Both the position numbers and the translations under genes were made by a program. Under the pieces are notes generated by a model. That model was not told the origin of the DNA. It did no database searches and saw only the letters and a list, made by a program, of their open reading frames with translations. From positions 5,474,549 to 5,538,548 of the forward strand of contig JANPWX010000033.1 of assembly GCA_024734555.1 (NCBI GenBank): 64,000 nucleotides of DNA. Direction: 5' to 3'. Each line of letters opens with the position of its first letter. Positions within the stretch are counted from its first letter, which is position 1. The stretch comes from Trochalopteron elliotii. Its lineage: Eukaryota > Chordata > Aves > Passeriformes > Leiothrichidae. This document shows, piece by piece, positions 12,848-24,067 of this stretch.

Positions 12848-13365
12848 AGCTTCTTCCTCTAAAGAAAAACCCCGGGCCAAACTGGAAGCGAACAGAGAAT
12901 GAGCTGTGAAGCATCGTGCTTACCTTAATATTTCCATTGAGCCACTTCTTGTTTTCTCTTGGTTTAAGTATCAAGGTAGAACAGTTTTAAGACTTTTTTT
13001 TTTCCTTTGCAGGGTTTTTTTTTTGGGGGGGGGTTGATGGGAATAAACATTTTACAAAAAACTGTTCTAGTTGCTTTTAGGTTAGTTGCACTATACAGGA
13101 TGGAAAAATCCCACAAAACACTTGAGGCAAGAATTTGGCTTCTAATTTAAGCATTCCTTTTCCAAAGCTGCTTGCTACAAGTGCTTTAAATGATAACAAA
13201 ATTAAGTGACTGTATAATATTTGCATTTTAAAAGCCAAAAAGATTGTACTGTTGTATGCAGTTCAGTGATTTTGTAGGAGTGCTTTTATAGAAAAGCATA
13301 TGGAATATGCACCTGTATTTATTTTCTGCAACAAAGAATAAAGACTTGTTTTGTGTGAGCTTTCT
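12848..13365 (+). other. PRPSAP2: PRPSAP2 3' untranslated region
   Basis: AT-rich sequence after the stop with T-runs and a G-run at 13022-13033. Two AATAAA signals are present, at 13042-13047 and 13337-13342. The distal one is followed by a T/G-rich stretch and is the likelier main cleavage site. Confidence 0.75.
13337..13342 (+). terminator. PRPSAP2: Polyadenylation signal of PRPSAP2
   Basis: AATAAA about 490 nt after the stop codon, followed within 30 nt by TTGTTTTGTGTG, a good GU-rich downstream element. A second AATAAA at 13042-13047 could serve a shorter transcript. Confidence 0.7.
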
Positions 13366-13454
13366 AAAAATGTTCATGTGCTTGCCCTTTGTCTTGTAAA
13401 CTCTGTGTCCTTAAATATGGCAGGTGGATGTCAGGGAGCAACAGGGACTTGCTT

Positions 13455-13630
13455 AGACAATGGCACAGATTCCCAGAGAAGCTGTGGCTGCCCCTGGATC
13501 CCTGGAAGTGTCCAAGGCCAGGTTGGACAAGGCTTGGAGCCACGTGGGATAGTGGAAGGTGTCCCTGCCCATGGCAATTTTTTGGAATGAGATGATCCCT
13601 CCCAAGCCAAACCATTCTGTGATTCTTTGA
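13455..13630 (+). repeat. CR1 3' fragment
   Basis: Sense CR1 tail: GAAGCTGTGGCTGCCCCTGG, AAGTGTCCAAGGCCAGG, GATAGTGGAAGGTGTCCCTG and an ending close to ACCATTCTGTGATTCT. Confidence 0.92.
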
Positions 13631-14484
13631 CTTGGGAATATTGTGGGGGGTGTAGGTTCCAGCTGGTAAAATCCAAGTCAGCTCATCACAGGTAAATGGG
13701 TTGTTTTGTTTTTGAGATTTCTTGCCTGTCCTGAATGTGTAGATGAGCTAAAAAATACGCCGTAGTGCAGAGCTGAACTTGTCCAGGTTTGTTTTCCCAA
13801 CCCTCCTTGGGCAGGTGTGCCAGGCAGCTCCCAGCCCCAGAGACTCCAAGTTCCTCACCTGTTGCAGAGAAAACAGTGGTGGAATTGATGAGCATTTAAA
13901 GGTTGTTTGGTTTAATCTTTTCATCATGTCCTACAAATGAGTGTAAAGCTTTTGTCATGTTCAGGAGTGAAAATTAACCTTTGTTGACACTGTTTCTATG
14001 TTGGAGACAAACTTTCAGGGACTTCAGAGGGTTCATTGACTTTGAAGGATAAAACCAGGTGCTTTCTTTAATGTTAATGGATACACCAGGCTGATTTATT
14101 GACACGTGTGGGCACTTTGGATGTGTTAATGCAGGTCAAATTCCAGCTGAGCACTGAGGGGAAAGGTTGGTTCCTCTCACGGATGTGCAGAGCTGCTCCC
14201 GGTGCTGCCGCGGCTCCTTCAAAGAGAGGAGAATTCTGACCTGACTCAGTGATGGGCATATTAACTGCACCCTGTTTATTTTATTAGTGAGACCTTGTCA
14301 AAGTGTGCTGACACTTAGGAATGAGCCAGACAAGCACAGCAAACTGATGGCTAAAAACCCCAAAACAAGGAATTCTGAGGTGGTTTCCTGTGCCTGTCTC
14401 GTGTTGGCCTTCAGGGGAATTGCTGTGTCTTCCTCTCCACAGCTCCCTGACAGGAGGATGCAGCCAGGTGGGGGTTGGTCTTTC

Positions 14485-14735
14485 CAGTTAACAAGTCTCA
14501 CAGCAAGAGGAAACAATCTCAAGTTACACCAGGAAAGGTTAGGTTGGATATTAGGAAAAATCTCATGGGAAAGGTTGTCAAGCTTTGGCACAGGCTGCCC
14601 AGAGCAGTGGTGGAATCATCAGGGATTTAAAAGCAGTGTAGATGTGGTTTGGTGTGGATTAATGGTTGGACTCAGAGAAGTCTTAGAGGACTTTTCCAGG
14701 CCAAATGATTCCATGATTCTGTGATCTCTTCTGTG
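14485..14735 (+). repeat. CR1 3' fragment, diverged
   Basis: Sense CR1 text with GGTTAGGTTGGATATTAGGA, then CACAGGCTGCCCAGAG, and a terminal CCATGATTCTGTGAT. More diverged than the neighbouring copies. Confidence 0.85.
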
Positions 14736-15469
14736 GAGGTCTCTCCTGGTCAGCCCTTGCTGCCGTGCCAGGCTCTGCCTCAGGCATTCACCCAACTCCT
14801 GTTTGATCTTTGCTTTAAAGATCCCCCAACTTTGCCTGGTTTCATGCAGTGCAGTTATGCTATTGATGAGGGCTCAGGAATTTAGGAACCAACTGCATCC
14901 ATAAAGCTGGACTGCTGGTCCTTTGGCTATTGACAGTGTTGGAGTGGTGGAAAGGGAGGGTAACACGTGAAGCATCACTCAGACATATTTCAACCCTGCC
15001 CCTTTGTGAGACACCAAAATCAAGGGGTTTTGGCTCCCTGGGGAGTGGAGAGGGGTGGGAAGCAGTGGAGGCCAGGCTGCCCATCCAGGCACCTTTGGAA
15101 GCACAATTCCTGCTGCTGATAATGATAATTCCTGTTTAATGATAAATGCCCTTGGGCTGCTAATGAGTTACTGATTCAGTGACTGTCCCTGTGAGGCTGA
15201 GGATGAAGAAGGAGGCAGAGGAATAAAGCTCAATTCCACTGCTGGATCTGTTACCCCCTCACAGAAGTTCAGCGTTACTGACCTTGTTGTTGTAGTGGTT
15301 TATTATTCCTTAAACGTTGGCATGGGAATATGGGTAAGAGTCTTTTGTTCCTTTCTTGTTTGAATAGGTTTTCTTTTCAGGCCTTGATTTTCTGTGTGGA
15401 ATATTTGAAAGCTTCCATTATTTTCTTGTCATTTTCACTTGTGTATTTTGTGTGTTGTGCTGTGTGGAG

Positions 15470-15845
15470 TCAGGCTGGGAGAGCTGGGGGTGTTCAGCTG
15501 GAGAAGAGAGAAGTCTGAGGGTACCTTAGAGCCCCTTCCAGTGCCTAAAGGGGCTCCAGGAGAGCTGGAGAGGAACTTTGGACAAGAGCCTGGAGTGACA
15601 GGACAAGGGGAAATGGTTTCTCACTGCCAGAGGGCAGAGTTTGATGAGATATTGGGAAGAAACTTGCCTGTGAGGGTGGGGAGGCCCTGGCACAGGGTGC
15701 CCAGTGAAGCTCTGACTACCCCTGGATCCTGAAAGTGTCCAAGACCAGGTTGGATGGGGCTTGGAGCAGCCTGGGATAGTAGAAGGAGTCTGGAACACGA
15801 TGAGCTTTAAGATCCCTTCCAATCCAAACTATCCTGTGACTTGCT
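15470..15845 (+). repeat. CR1 3' fragment, about 375 bp
   Basis: Sense copy running from CAGGCTGGGAGAGCTGGGG through GCCCCTTCCAGTGCCTAAAG and TGTCCAAGACCAGGTTGGAT to the end motif CTATCCTGTGA. One of the longer copies in the window. Confidence 0.93.
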
Positions 15846-16383
15846 CTGTTTTGTATAAATCCTCTGCCCCTTTCACCCCCTGTGGAAAGGCTCCTATAGC
15901 CTGGGAGCAAGGTGGAATTAACCACAGAATTAACCAATTAACCATCTGTCTGCTGGGTGTGAGCAGCTCTGCCCTTTGTCTGTTACAGGGTGTTGAGCCA
16001 AATGCCCTGATAACAGCCCTGATAACAGAAACAACGATCAGCTACAGCAGGTTCAGATAAAGACTCTCCAAATTGCATTTATTCTGCCTTGCAGAAAAAT
16101 CCTGGCCAAAGCTGTGTCCTATTAGCCAACCTGTCTGCTGGGGATGGCACTAGGACAGGAACATCCTCCCTGCTTCCCCCTCTCCAGGTGCTTCCTTTGC
16201 TATTCGTGGCTCCAGGTACCTGGGGTGCAGCCACTCTTTCGTGTAATTAAGTTTGAGTTGCAGAGCTCCCATTAATTATCGAGTCTCCTGTCTCTTGGCT
16301 TCTTGTCTGGGAGACTTGGGTGCTAGTGACTTGTCTGGCCTTTTAGGGAAAGGGTGCTCTGTGCTGATCTTTCCTCTTCCCAG

Positions 16384-16454
16384 TCTTCCTGCAGGGTGAA
16401 CAGGAACCTGTCAGTGGCTATGTCCTTGCTGGGAGAGACATGGCCTGGTGGCCA
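16384..16454 (+). pseudogene. SLC5A10: SLC5A10 exon 2 remnant
   Basis: Acceptor TTCCTCTTCCCAG ends at 16383 and the donor is GTAAGT at 16455. The start reads SSCRVNRN; after a frame change near 16408 it reads VSGYVLAGRDMAWWP. The exon is 71 nt where 72 nt would keep frame, so one base is missing. Confidence 0.85.
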
Positions 16455-17264
16455 GTAAGTACAGACTGTCCCTCTTGTGACACCAGGGGCATCAGCACCA
16501 CTGCCACACTGAATTCCCCCCTGCTTTCTCCACTGCTTGCCCCCACCTTCCCCCACCCTTCTCCTGCCAGAATTTATGTCCTTGGAGCTGTGTTTTCCCT
16601 TCTTATTGCACAGAGGATGCTGGAGGTTGTTGGGTCTTCCCACAGGCTGCTCTGAGCTTGGGGAGGGATCTATGGAGCCAAACATCCATCTCCACCATTC
16701 CTGCCTGCTCCTGCTGACTCCAACAAACCATGGCTGTCCCAAGTTTCCTTTTTTTCCCCTTTTATTTCTGTCTGATCTTGACAAATTGGCTCTTGGTCCT
16801 TCCCGTGTCTGGCACTGGCTCCTTGCACAGGGCCACCTCCAGCAGGGTTTGTGGCAAACACAGCAACGTGTGGCTCCTCATCCTCCTGGAGACAAGAAAG
16901 TCAATCCCAAACCCACCAGGGATGTCCAGATGATCTGGGTTGTGGGAGCATCACGTTCAGCTACCTGAATTTTTTGTTAATTTTTTGTGTTAATTTTGTG
17001 TGCTAAATACACACACATCCCTCATCCCACGTGGGGGCTCTTTGGCCACGCTTTACTTTTAGAAGTGATGGGGACATCTGTGAGCTGTCACTCCAGTCCA
17101 GACCTTATTTTTTCCCACCTCCTTTCCCTGCGTTATCCCCCGGGGAAGCACCGAAGCTGGTCCAGCTGGCACGGCAGCCGTGCCAAGCCGCGGGGAGCCG
17201 GCGTTGGGGGACGGCACCTGTGAGCACCTGCAGCTCCTCCTCGGCTCCCCGCAGATCAGATCAG

Positions 17265-17374
17265 ATCGGCGCCTCGCTCTTGGCCAGCAGCGAAGGCTCC
17301 GGGCTCTTCTTCCTCAGCCTGGCCGGGACCGGCGCTGCCCGGGGGGAATCGCTGTCGCCGGCTTCGAGTGGAAT
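17265..17374 (+). pseudogene. SLC5A10: SLC5A10 exon 3 remnant
   Basis: Reads IGASLLASSEGSGLF, a divergent FLSLAGTGAARG, then in another frame IAVAGFEWN before donor GTAAGA at 17375. Length is 110 nt against 105 nt expected from the human protein: one extra codon in the GLF-GLAG segment and a net two-base gain in the G-run near 17340-17348. The acceptor lies in a tandem ATCAG repeat (17253-17264), giving three possible AGs spaced by 5 nt. Confidence 0.85.
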
Positions 17375-20300
17375 GTAAGAAATGTGTCGTGTGATTAAAG
17401 ACAGTGAGCTCTGTCGCAGCAGATGGGCCATTTCACAGTCTCGAAAGGTTTGGGAGGAGCCACGCGGGGGGGTAATTAACACAAGCCTGCTAACTCAGCT
17501 TCTCCAGTGTCCTACGGTGAGGCTGGAGTCAGCTCAGCTCCACGTGCTCGGGGAAAAGGACATTTTGGAGCCGAGTTCCTATTCCAGCCCCTGCAGGTCC
17601 TAACAGGGACATGACTGAATAGGTCACCCATTCCCTGCTTCCCCACAAGTTGTATCCAAAGTCCTTGAGTCCTGCAGAAAAAAAAAAGGCATTTGGCTTT
17701 TGTGGTGCTCAAGGAGTTGGTGGGAAATGTCCAGTCGGGAGCTGAAGGGCTGAGGGAAGCAGGTTCCTGCTGGCAGGGGTGCCAGGGGCTCTCCACCATA
17801 TCCCCCATACCCAAAAGGGTATCAGGGGTCTTTGAAGCCATTTGTGGGTGTAAATGTGCCGTTGAGGATGAGCCTGTGTCTCAGGATTCCCAAATTTGCT
17901 TTGTAGCAGAGCTCGTGGGTGAAATGTGCTCAGAGGTTGGGCTGCATTGCCTGGGTTTGTCTCCAAGCTCTGGCAGAGAGGCTTTCCAGCATTCCCAAAG
18001 GGAATGTCCCTGGGACAGCCAAGGACTGAACTGGGAATGTGTTAATTCCTTTGGGGCTCATGGGTTTTCTGAGGAAAGGAAGCCTTGCTGCAGCTACAAG
18101 ATATTCAAGCCTGTACAGTGCCTGGAAATCAGGCACTTTTCCACAGGGATGTTTCCCCTCGTTTTAACCTCATTCACAACTCCCTGTGTGCAGCCTCTGC
18201 TCACGCTGGTAACCACGGGAAGAGTTTATCCGAGGTAAAACAGCTCAAGAGCCTGTGATACCAGGTCTAGGGCAAGCAGGAGAGAGCCTGGCACAGACAG
18301 CCCTGGGGGGCTGCAGACAGCGAGACAGAGATCAAGAGCCAACAGCTCAGAAAAGCTGGAGAGAAAACCTGCTGCAGGGAGCAATCCTGCTCTGATGGAG
18401 CAGGTGGATCTGACCTGGGCTCTGCTGGGGCTGAAAGAAATGTGCTTTTGCAGGTGGCTGGCTGCAAGAAAAGGGTTTTTGCACGAGCTGAGGCAGGGGG
18501 GCACTGCTGGCCCACAACGAGGCGCTCATCCTCTGTCCCTGTGTTCACCAGCTCCAGCGTCTCTGGATGTGCCATCGCTCCCTGCACGGCGTTTCTGCAG
18601 CCCCAGGCCCTGGGCTGAGCTGGGGGAGGATCCTCTGGCTGTCCCTCCGAGGGATGTGGAGGATGGAGTAGCCCAAAACTGGGCTCTCTGTGCACATCCC
18701 TCAGTGCTTTGTGCAAAGGGAGAGCCCAGTGCTGCTGATGGCAATCCCTGGCTCCAGGAGAGCTCCCTCCCTGTCCTGAGCAGGGTCAAGGCACTGTGTT
18801 TTGGGTTTAACAGGCAGGTTGCAGGACATGGCAGCCCTCTCCACAACCTCAGGGCTTCCAGAGTGGCAGAGGTGGCACTGGTGACTGTTGCTGCAGCTGT
18901 GCCCTGTATTTCCTCCCACAAATCCATGCCCTGTCCTGCTGGAGATCATTCTTCCATTTAACTAATACTCTTTGTATCCCAGTCATACATGGTGTTGAAA
19001 AATCCTACAGCACCTGAAATCATCTTGGTAGCTTTTGGAGCACCAGTTCAGTTTGCAAGTTTGGACAGTGACACTTGGATTAATCTCTGATTGTCCTGAT
19101 ATCCAGTAAACTGGAAACTCCCCTCATGTGTCACATCTCCTTCCTGCTGCCAGCAAAAATCCAGGAGGAGCTCAAGGGACCTGCTGGAGCACGTGTGTGT
19201 CTGTGGTCCCTGGCTCTGTGATCTGTGGGGCTCTCACAGGTCCCTCCTGGTGTTTCAAAGGAAAAGGAGCTGGGATAGGATTTGTGCTGGGATAATTCCT
19301 TCTGCTGATCTGAACTTGAAGAAGGAGATGACTAGTAGCTTGAGGTTGTCTTTCAGTCTCTTCCCAGGCATTCCCCCATGTCCCCTCTTCTCTCACCAAA
19401 TTATGTCCTACTAAGCCATGGGGACATGCTTTTCCAGCCTCCTCATGGCTTTGCCCAGAAGGAGTGGATGTCCTCCAAGCTCCTTCTTAGCTTGGTTGTG
19501 GTGTCACCTCTTGCCCAACACCAGATGAACCTGCAGATGACCCCTGTGCAGTGCCTGCTCCAGTGGGAACCTCTGCGGTTCTCCGGGCCCTCCTCCACAC
19601 AGCTTTGTGTTTGGAGCTCCCTGGACACTCCCAAACTCCTCTTCCTGAGCCTTCCCTCAGCCAGTGCTGTCGTTTCTTTGGTCTGCTGAGCTTTCTCTGA
19701 TCTCTGAGTCAGGCAGGATGCAACACAAGAGGAATCAGGCTAATAAGGGGATTATCTTGGCATCTGGCTCCATTCACAGTAAACCCTACAGACAATGGCT
19801 GTTTCCAGCAGTGGGTTGGGATGAGTGTCTGCAGACACGCGGGGCGTTGCCAAACTGGCCCGATGTCCCCATCCCCGGGTGGCCACAATGTGAGGTGTGG
19901 GAGGGAAGTGTGAAACTCGGAGCAATTAGGCAGGGCTGTGTCCCCAGGGGTTTCTTTGGTCCTTGCTGGGGGGATGCCTCAAAACCCGGGGTTATCTGGG
20001 TTTTTCCTGCCTCCTCTCCCTGCAGATGTTGTGTTTACAGATGGATTTTTGCCCTCCCAAGCTGAGACACTGCATCAGTGCTGTTCCCTCAGCTCTTCTT
20101 TTTGGCAGTGGGGATTACAGACCCTCCTCTTCTGGAATTCTCCTTTTGGTGGACCCTAACCTTCCACATTTCGTGGCAGCGTGCAGCAGGGCAGCCTAAA
20201 ATCCTTCTGGGAGATGGTTTTCCACCCAGCTAGGAGAATGTGAGGAGTCACACAGGCGTCCTAGTCTTGGTAAAGAGCCCCTGCAGACTCCTCTGTACCC

Positions 20301-22169
20301 TGGGGAACTCGTTCTGCTTCTGGTTCTAGCTTCACCAATTGTTAATCCCAAGCTGTCTCCAAAGCCAGCTTTTATTGGGAAGGCTTTAGCGACAGTTGGG
20401 TAAGAACAAGTTTCCAGGTGAGGTCACTGGTGGAGGCAGGGATCTCTCTGGATTATGAAGCCTGACTTCAAAGGCTTCTCCTCTCCTCTTGAGGTTGAAA
20501 GAAGTTATTTTATGAATAGGTCATGCCTGGTTTTAATTAGCTTGTTTTTGTATTTGGGATGTCTTATTAATGCCTCAGTCACATCTGCTTTTATTTTTTC
20601 CCACCCTTGCAGAATCACCAGGAAGGGAGGTGGAGATACCTCTGCTTCCTCATAGCAGAGGCTTCGACTCATTTGCAGACGACTGCAAAAATGATTAAGC
20701 ATTGAGAAAGCCAGGAGAAAAAATGATGAAATATCTTGTCCAGGGCTGAATCTTCCAGCTGGGCTATGGGGAAGGGTTGCTGGAGAAGGGTGGGAAAATC
20801 AGGGGGGAGAAAACTTCCTGGGTGGTGCTGACGTGACAAGTGATGGATGTCTCTGAGGGACATGAGGAGCTCTGGAAGACACCAAGGATGCTTGGCTGGC
20901 ACTGTGCTAGGAAGGCTTAGACTATTTTGGGTTCCCACTTCAGGTTGTGTTGGGAGGAGGTGGCTGAGGGGCCTTGGTTGAGGCTTTTCTGCCTTGTCAC
21001 TGGAACTTGTGCTGAGTGAGGGCTTCAGTTGTCCCCTTGTAGGGCTGCTCAGGGGTATCAAGCTGTGGTTAGGTTGCATTTGTAGTGGGAAAATATTTGA
21101 GGAGCCACTGCTAGAGGTAATGGCATGGTTGCCCATGAGTTGGTTCTTCTTCAAGAGGTCATTCCAGGGCTGAATTCCTTCCTGGTGTTGACAAGGGCTC
21201 TTCCAGGCCAATCCCAAGTGCAGCTGAGGACACGCAGTACCTCCCTTGGGAATGCCAGGCATGACTGTGGTGTGAAGCCTGGTCCAGATGCCATGGAAGA
21301 GGCCCTGAATTAGGATCCTCAAGACCTCTGTAAGTGCTCTTCTGGCTGGTTTGATTTGATTTAACTGAGGTTGTGTCTAACGTTGTGGGCTCAGGTGCTG
21401 GGGAATGGCTTTTGTGTTGTGCTGAAGCTGGATTTTGTGTGCTCCTCTCCTGGGTTTTGGGCTGGTGGAGCCCTCCAGGGCAGCTCACACCTCTGCTCTT
21501 CCATTGCATAATCCTGCATGGCCCCTCTCCATCACCCAATGCTGATCCTCAGCTCTGTGTGGGAATGTGCTGGGGCAGAGCAGGAGGAGGGCAGAGCTGG
21601 GGCCAGGAGGGGTGACATGGGAAATAAAAGCCTGCCCAGCACCTTCCTAATCCCCAGAGACTGCTCCCACATGACAGGGCAAGGCAGCCCTGCTGCTGGA
21701 GGAGGGTTGCTGGGAGGTGTGTGAGGAGATGTCAAATCAGAGCCTCTGTCTTGGCTGTGGGAACCTGTCACAGCTTGGGGCCAGGGTGTGGAGTCAGCTC
21801 TTCTTGCCTCTTCCTGCCCCTTCTGGCCTCATTCCCTTCCCCAAACAGGGCTTTTGTGAAGATGCCCCAGCTGAGTGCTGAGGATGGCTGAGCTCAGCTG
21901 TGGGTGGAGATGTGGTGGTGGCACTGCCACTGTCACTGTGCCTGGTCCTGTCCTCCCATGGTGTCAGGGCTTTTGCTGGAGGAGGTGTCCCAGCTCTGAG
22001 TCTCTGCTTTATATCTCATTTCCACCAAGCTGTGACCACCTCAGGTGGGTGCAATGACAGCTGGAGCTGCCTGCTCTGTTCCCTGTGGGCTGGGGAAGGT
22101 GACACAGCCACCCCCTGGGACCCTGGGGTTCAGGATTGTCCTAGTGAGTGCCATAGGGTTTTAGAAAAG
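17375..22169. other. Interval expected to hold SLC5A10 exons 4-5; none found
   Basis: By family comparison two exons encoding TM3-TM4, including the PEYxxKRFGGQRI motif, should lie between the exon-3 and exon-6 remnants. I read this 4.8 kb on both strands and saw no such motif. It holds only spurious frames. GC content is moderate. Confidence 0.55.
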
Positions 22170-22367
22170 GCTCCATGGAGATCTGAATGCAGCTTTCCAG
22201 TATTTGAATGGCTTATAAAAAAGAGGGAGACCCACTTTTTATATGGACAGGCAGTGATAGGATAGGGGGAAATGATTTTAAATAAAAGAGGAGAGATTTA
22301 GATTGAATACAAGGAAAAAAAATCCTTCCCTATGAGGGTAGGGAGGTCCTGACACAGAAATTCCCAG
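22170..22367 (+). repeat. CR1 fragment abutting an SLC5A10 exon
   Basis: Diverged sense CR1 text (AGGCAGTGATAGGATAGGGG, then CCTATGAGGGTAGGGAGG and CTGACACAGAAATTCCCAG) that stops exactly where SLC5A10 homology begins. The normal CR1 3' end is absent, so the element is cut at this junction. Confidence 0.75.
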
Positions 22368-22439
22368 TCTGCCTGGGCTGGGACATTTACCTGTCCACTG
22401 TGCTGATGCTGCTGGTCACGGGGCTCTACACCACTGCAG
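22368..22439 (+). pseudogene. SLC5A10: SLC5A10 exon 6 remnant, 5' truncated
   Basis: Encodes CLGWDIYLSTVLMLLVTGLYTTAG, matching the end of the exon before the IYTD block of SGLT5. About eleven upstream codons (the LDLYAGALFVH equivalent) are replaced by CR1. Donor GTGGGT at 22440. The AG just upstream belongs to the CR1 sequence. Confidence 0.8.
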
Positions 22440-23992
22440 GTGGGTTGCTCAGCATCTGCTGGCCTCCAGTTGTCTTCTTCCATTGAAACACACTCCTTAC
22501 TTACCCTTCTGCTTTTATTCGATTGTTGTTATTTTTGCTCCTGGAGGTTATATCATTGAGGTTGGTGTCCCTGCCCCATCCAGCCAGTATCTGATCAGCT
22601 TTCTGGAGCAGGTGATGACTCAACCCACAGCCTCTCCTTTGTCATTACACCTTTCTATTTGTAATAACTCCTCCCCCAGCACTGCTTAAGCACTTTCCCC
22701 ATGTGTGTATCTATTTGTACCAGCAATGATCTGGGCTTCTCCTATTACAGGATTATTACTGAGGAATCCAGGACCTGAGAGCCCTTGCTCTGGCTCCTTT
22801 CCCTCCCTCTGGCCCTGCCCTCAATGCAGCCTGCTGCCCTCCCTTCCCAAAGCTTTCAGGAATATTTCTTGTCCCCGCTTCCCTGGTGTGGGACCAGCTG
22901 TTTTTGTGCAGGGTCAACCCATATGGTGGTTCTGGAGGTGATGAGGGTTTGGAGTTGGAGTTGGAAATTGTGGGTTCCTGGCTCCCAGCCCCACTCTCAG
23001 CCCATGGGACTGTGTACCCCTGCCAGGCCTTTGGGTTATTGTTTTGGCTGGGACATTCCCTCCCCTGGTAGTGCCAGTGGAAACACCCAGCAGTGAATCC
23101 TCCCTCCTTATCTCATCCCAGCCGTCCAAACGGGAAACAATTCAAAATGTATCCATAACACGGTGGATTTTGCAAGGCTTTGGTTTCAGGCAAATCCCAG
23201 CTCGGGTTTTTCCTGCCCACAAGGCCTGTTGTGTTGTGAGGCACCTCGGTGTGAGCTCAGCCAGGTGTGATCATTGCATCACCCTGGTCCTGGAACATCC
23301 CTCCAAATCCCAGGCATGGCTGGGGATGGTGCAGCCCTGACTTCCCTGGATGTGATTTAGTGACTGGTGCTTCGATTTTTGACCCACTTTTTAAAATTCT
23401 GCTACTTTTTAATGCTTTGGCTGGTGTGTTGAGTGATGGATTCTGGCTGGGGTTTGCAGCAGGTCCAGGGGGAGAGCTTGGGATAGGGAAAAGGACAAGC
23501 TCTGGATGGCCAAAGGGGACCCTGCTAAGCATCAGGTGCTGGAAAAATAAAACTGTAGGGCCGGGAGGAGAGCTGAGGGGTGCATGAAGGGAAGATGGAT
23601 CTCACCTTCATCCCACCTCTCCCTAAATCCCAGTGTCCTGGATGTGATCTGGGGCTGGCTGGTGTCCTCCTGATTTTGTGGAGGTGTGGGGCTGCATCCC
23701 TCCCTTCCAGCCATCCCTTGGCTTCCCTTCCAAGCCCCTGGTGAGGCTGCAGGCCCTGTGGCTCTGGGCTGCTCCCTGCCACACCATCTGTGAGGCTGCT
23801 GTTCCCTCCTTGGCACCAGACCCATCCAGGAGCTGCTCCCCCTTCCCACTGCAGCTCCCCCACCACAGTGTCAGCAGGACGAGGCTGGGGACAGGTATGG
23901 CCCTGCAAGCTTGGCAGTTTTATTGGGATTTTCTGACTGCTCCAAGCCCAAATCCAGTGGTGCTTCCAGCACTGTGCCTTTGTCCCATGCAG
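22440..23992. other. SLC5A10 relic intron, nothing recognised
   Basis: A 1.55 kb interval between exon remnants. I see no repeat, conserved exon or RNA gene. Confidence 0.6.
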
Positions 23993-24067
23993 GGGCAGCT
24001 GTCATCTACACAGACACACTGCAGACATTTATCATGGTCCTGGAAACCATCGTGCTGGCAGTGAAAG
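23993..24067 (+). pseudogene. SLC5A10: SLC5A10 exon 7 remnant
   Basis: Encodes AAVIYTDTLQTFIMVLETIVLAVK, the strongly conserved SGLT segment after the GG turn. Compared with human, the two residues GL before AAV are missing (in-frame). Acceptor CCATGCAG and donor GTGAGA are intact. Confidence 0.88.

Larger units (their letters stand above)
13366..16383. other. Spacer between PRPSAP2 and the first recognised SLC5A10 exon
   Basis: Holds three sense CR1 fragments (13455-13630, 14485-14735, 15470-15845) listed separately. The first coding exon of SLC5A10 would be expected here but I could not identify it with confidence. Confidence 0.6.

Noticed and set aside
15402..15473. T-rich frame reading SIIFLSFSLVYFVCCAVW as a possible SLC5A10 exon 1
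   Set aside because: It resembles DIIVI-VYF-AVGIW only with gaps, is low-complexity, has no clear donor and runs straight into a CR1 element.
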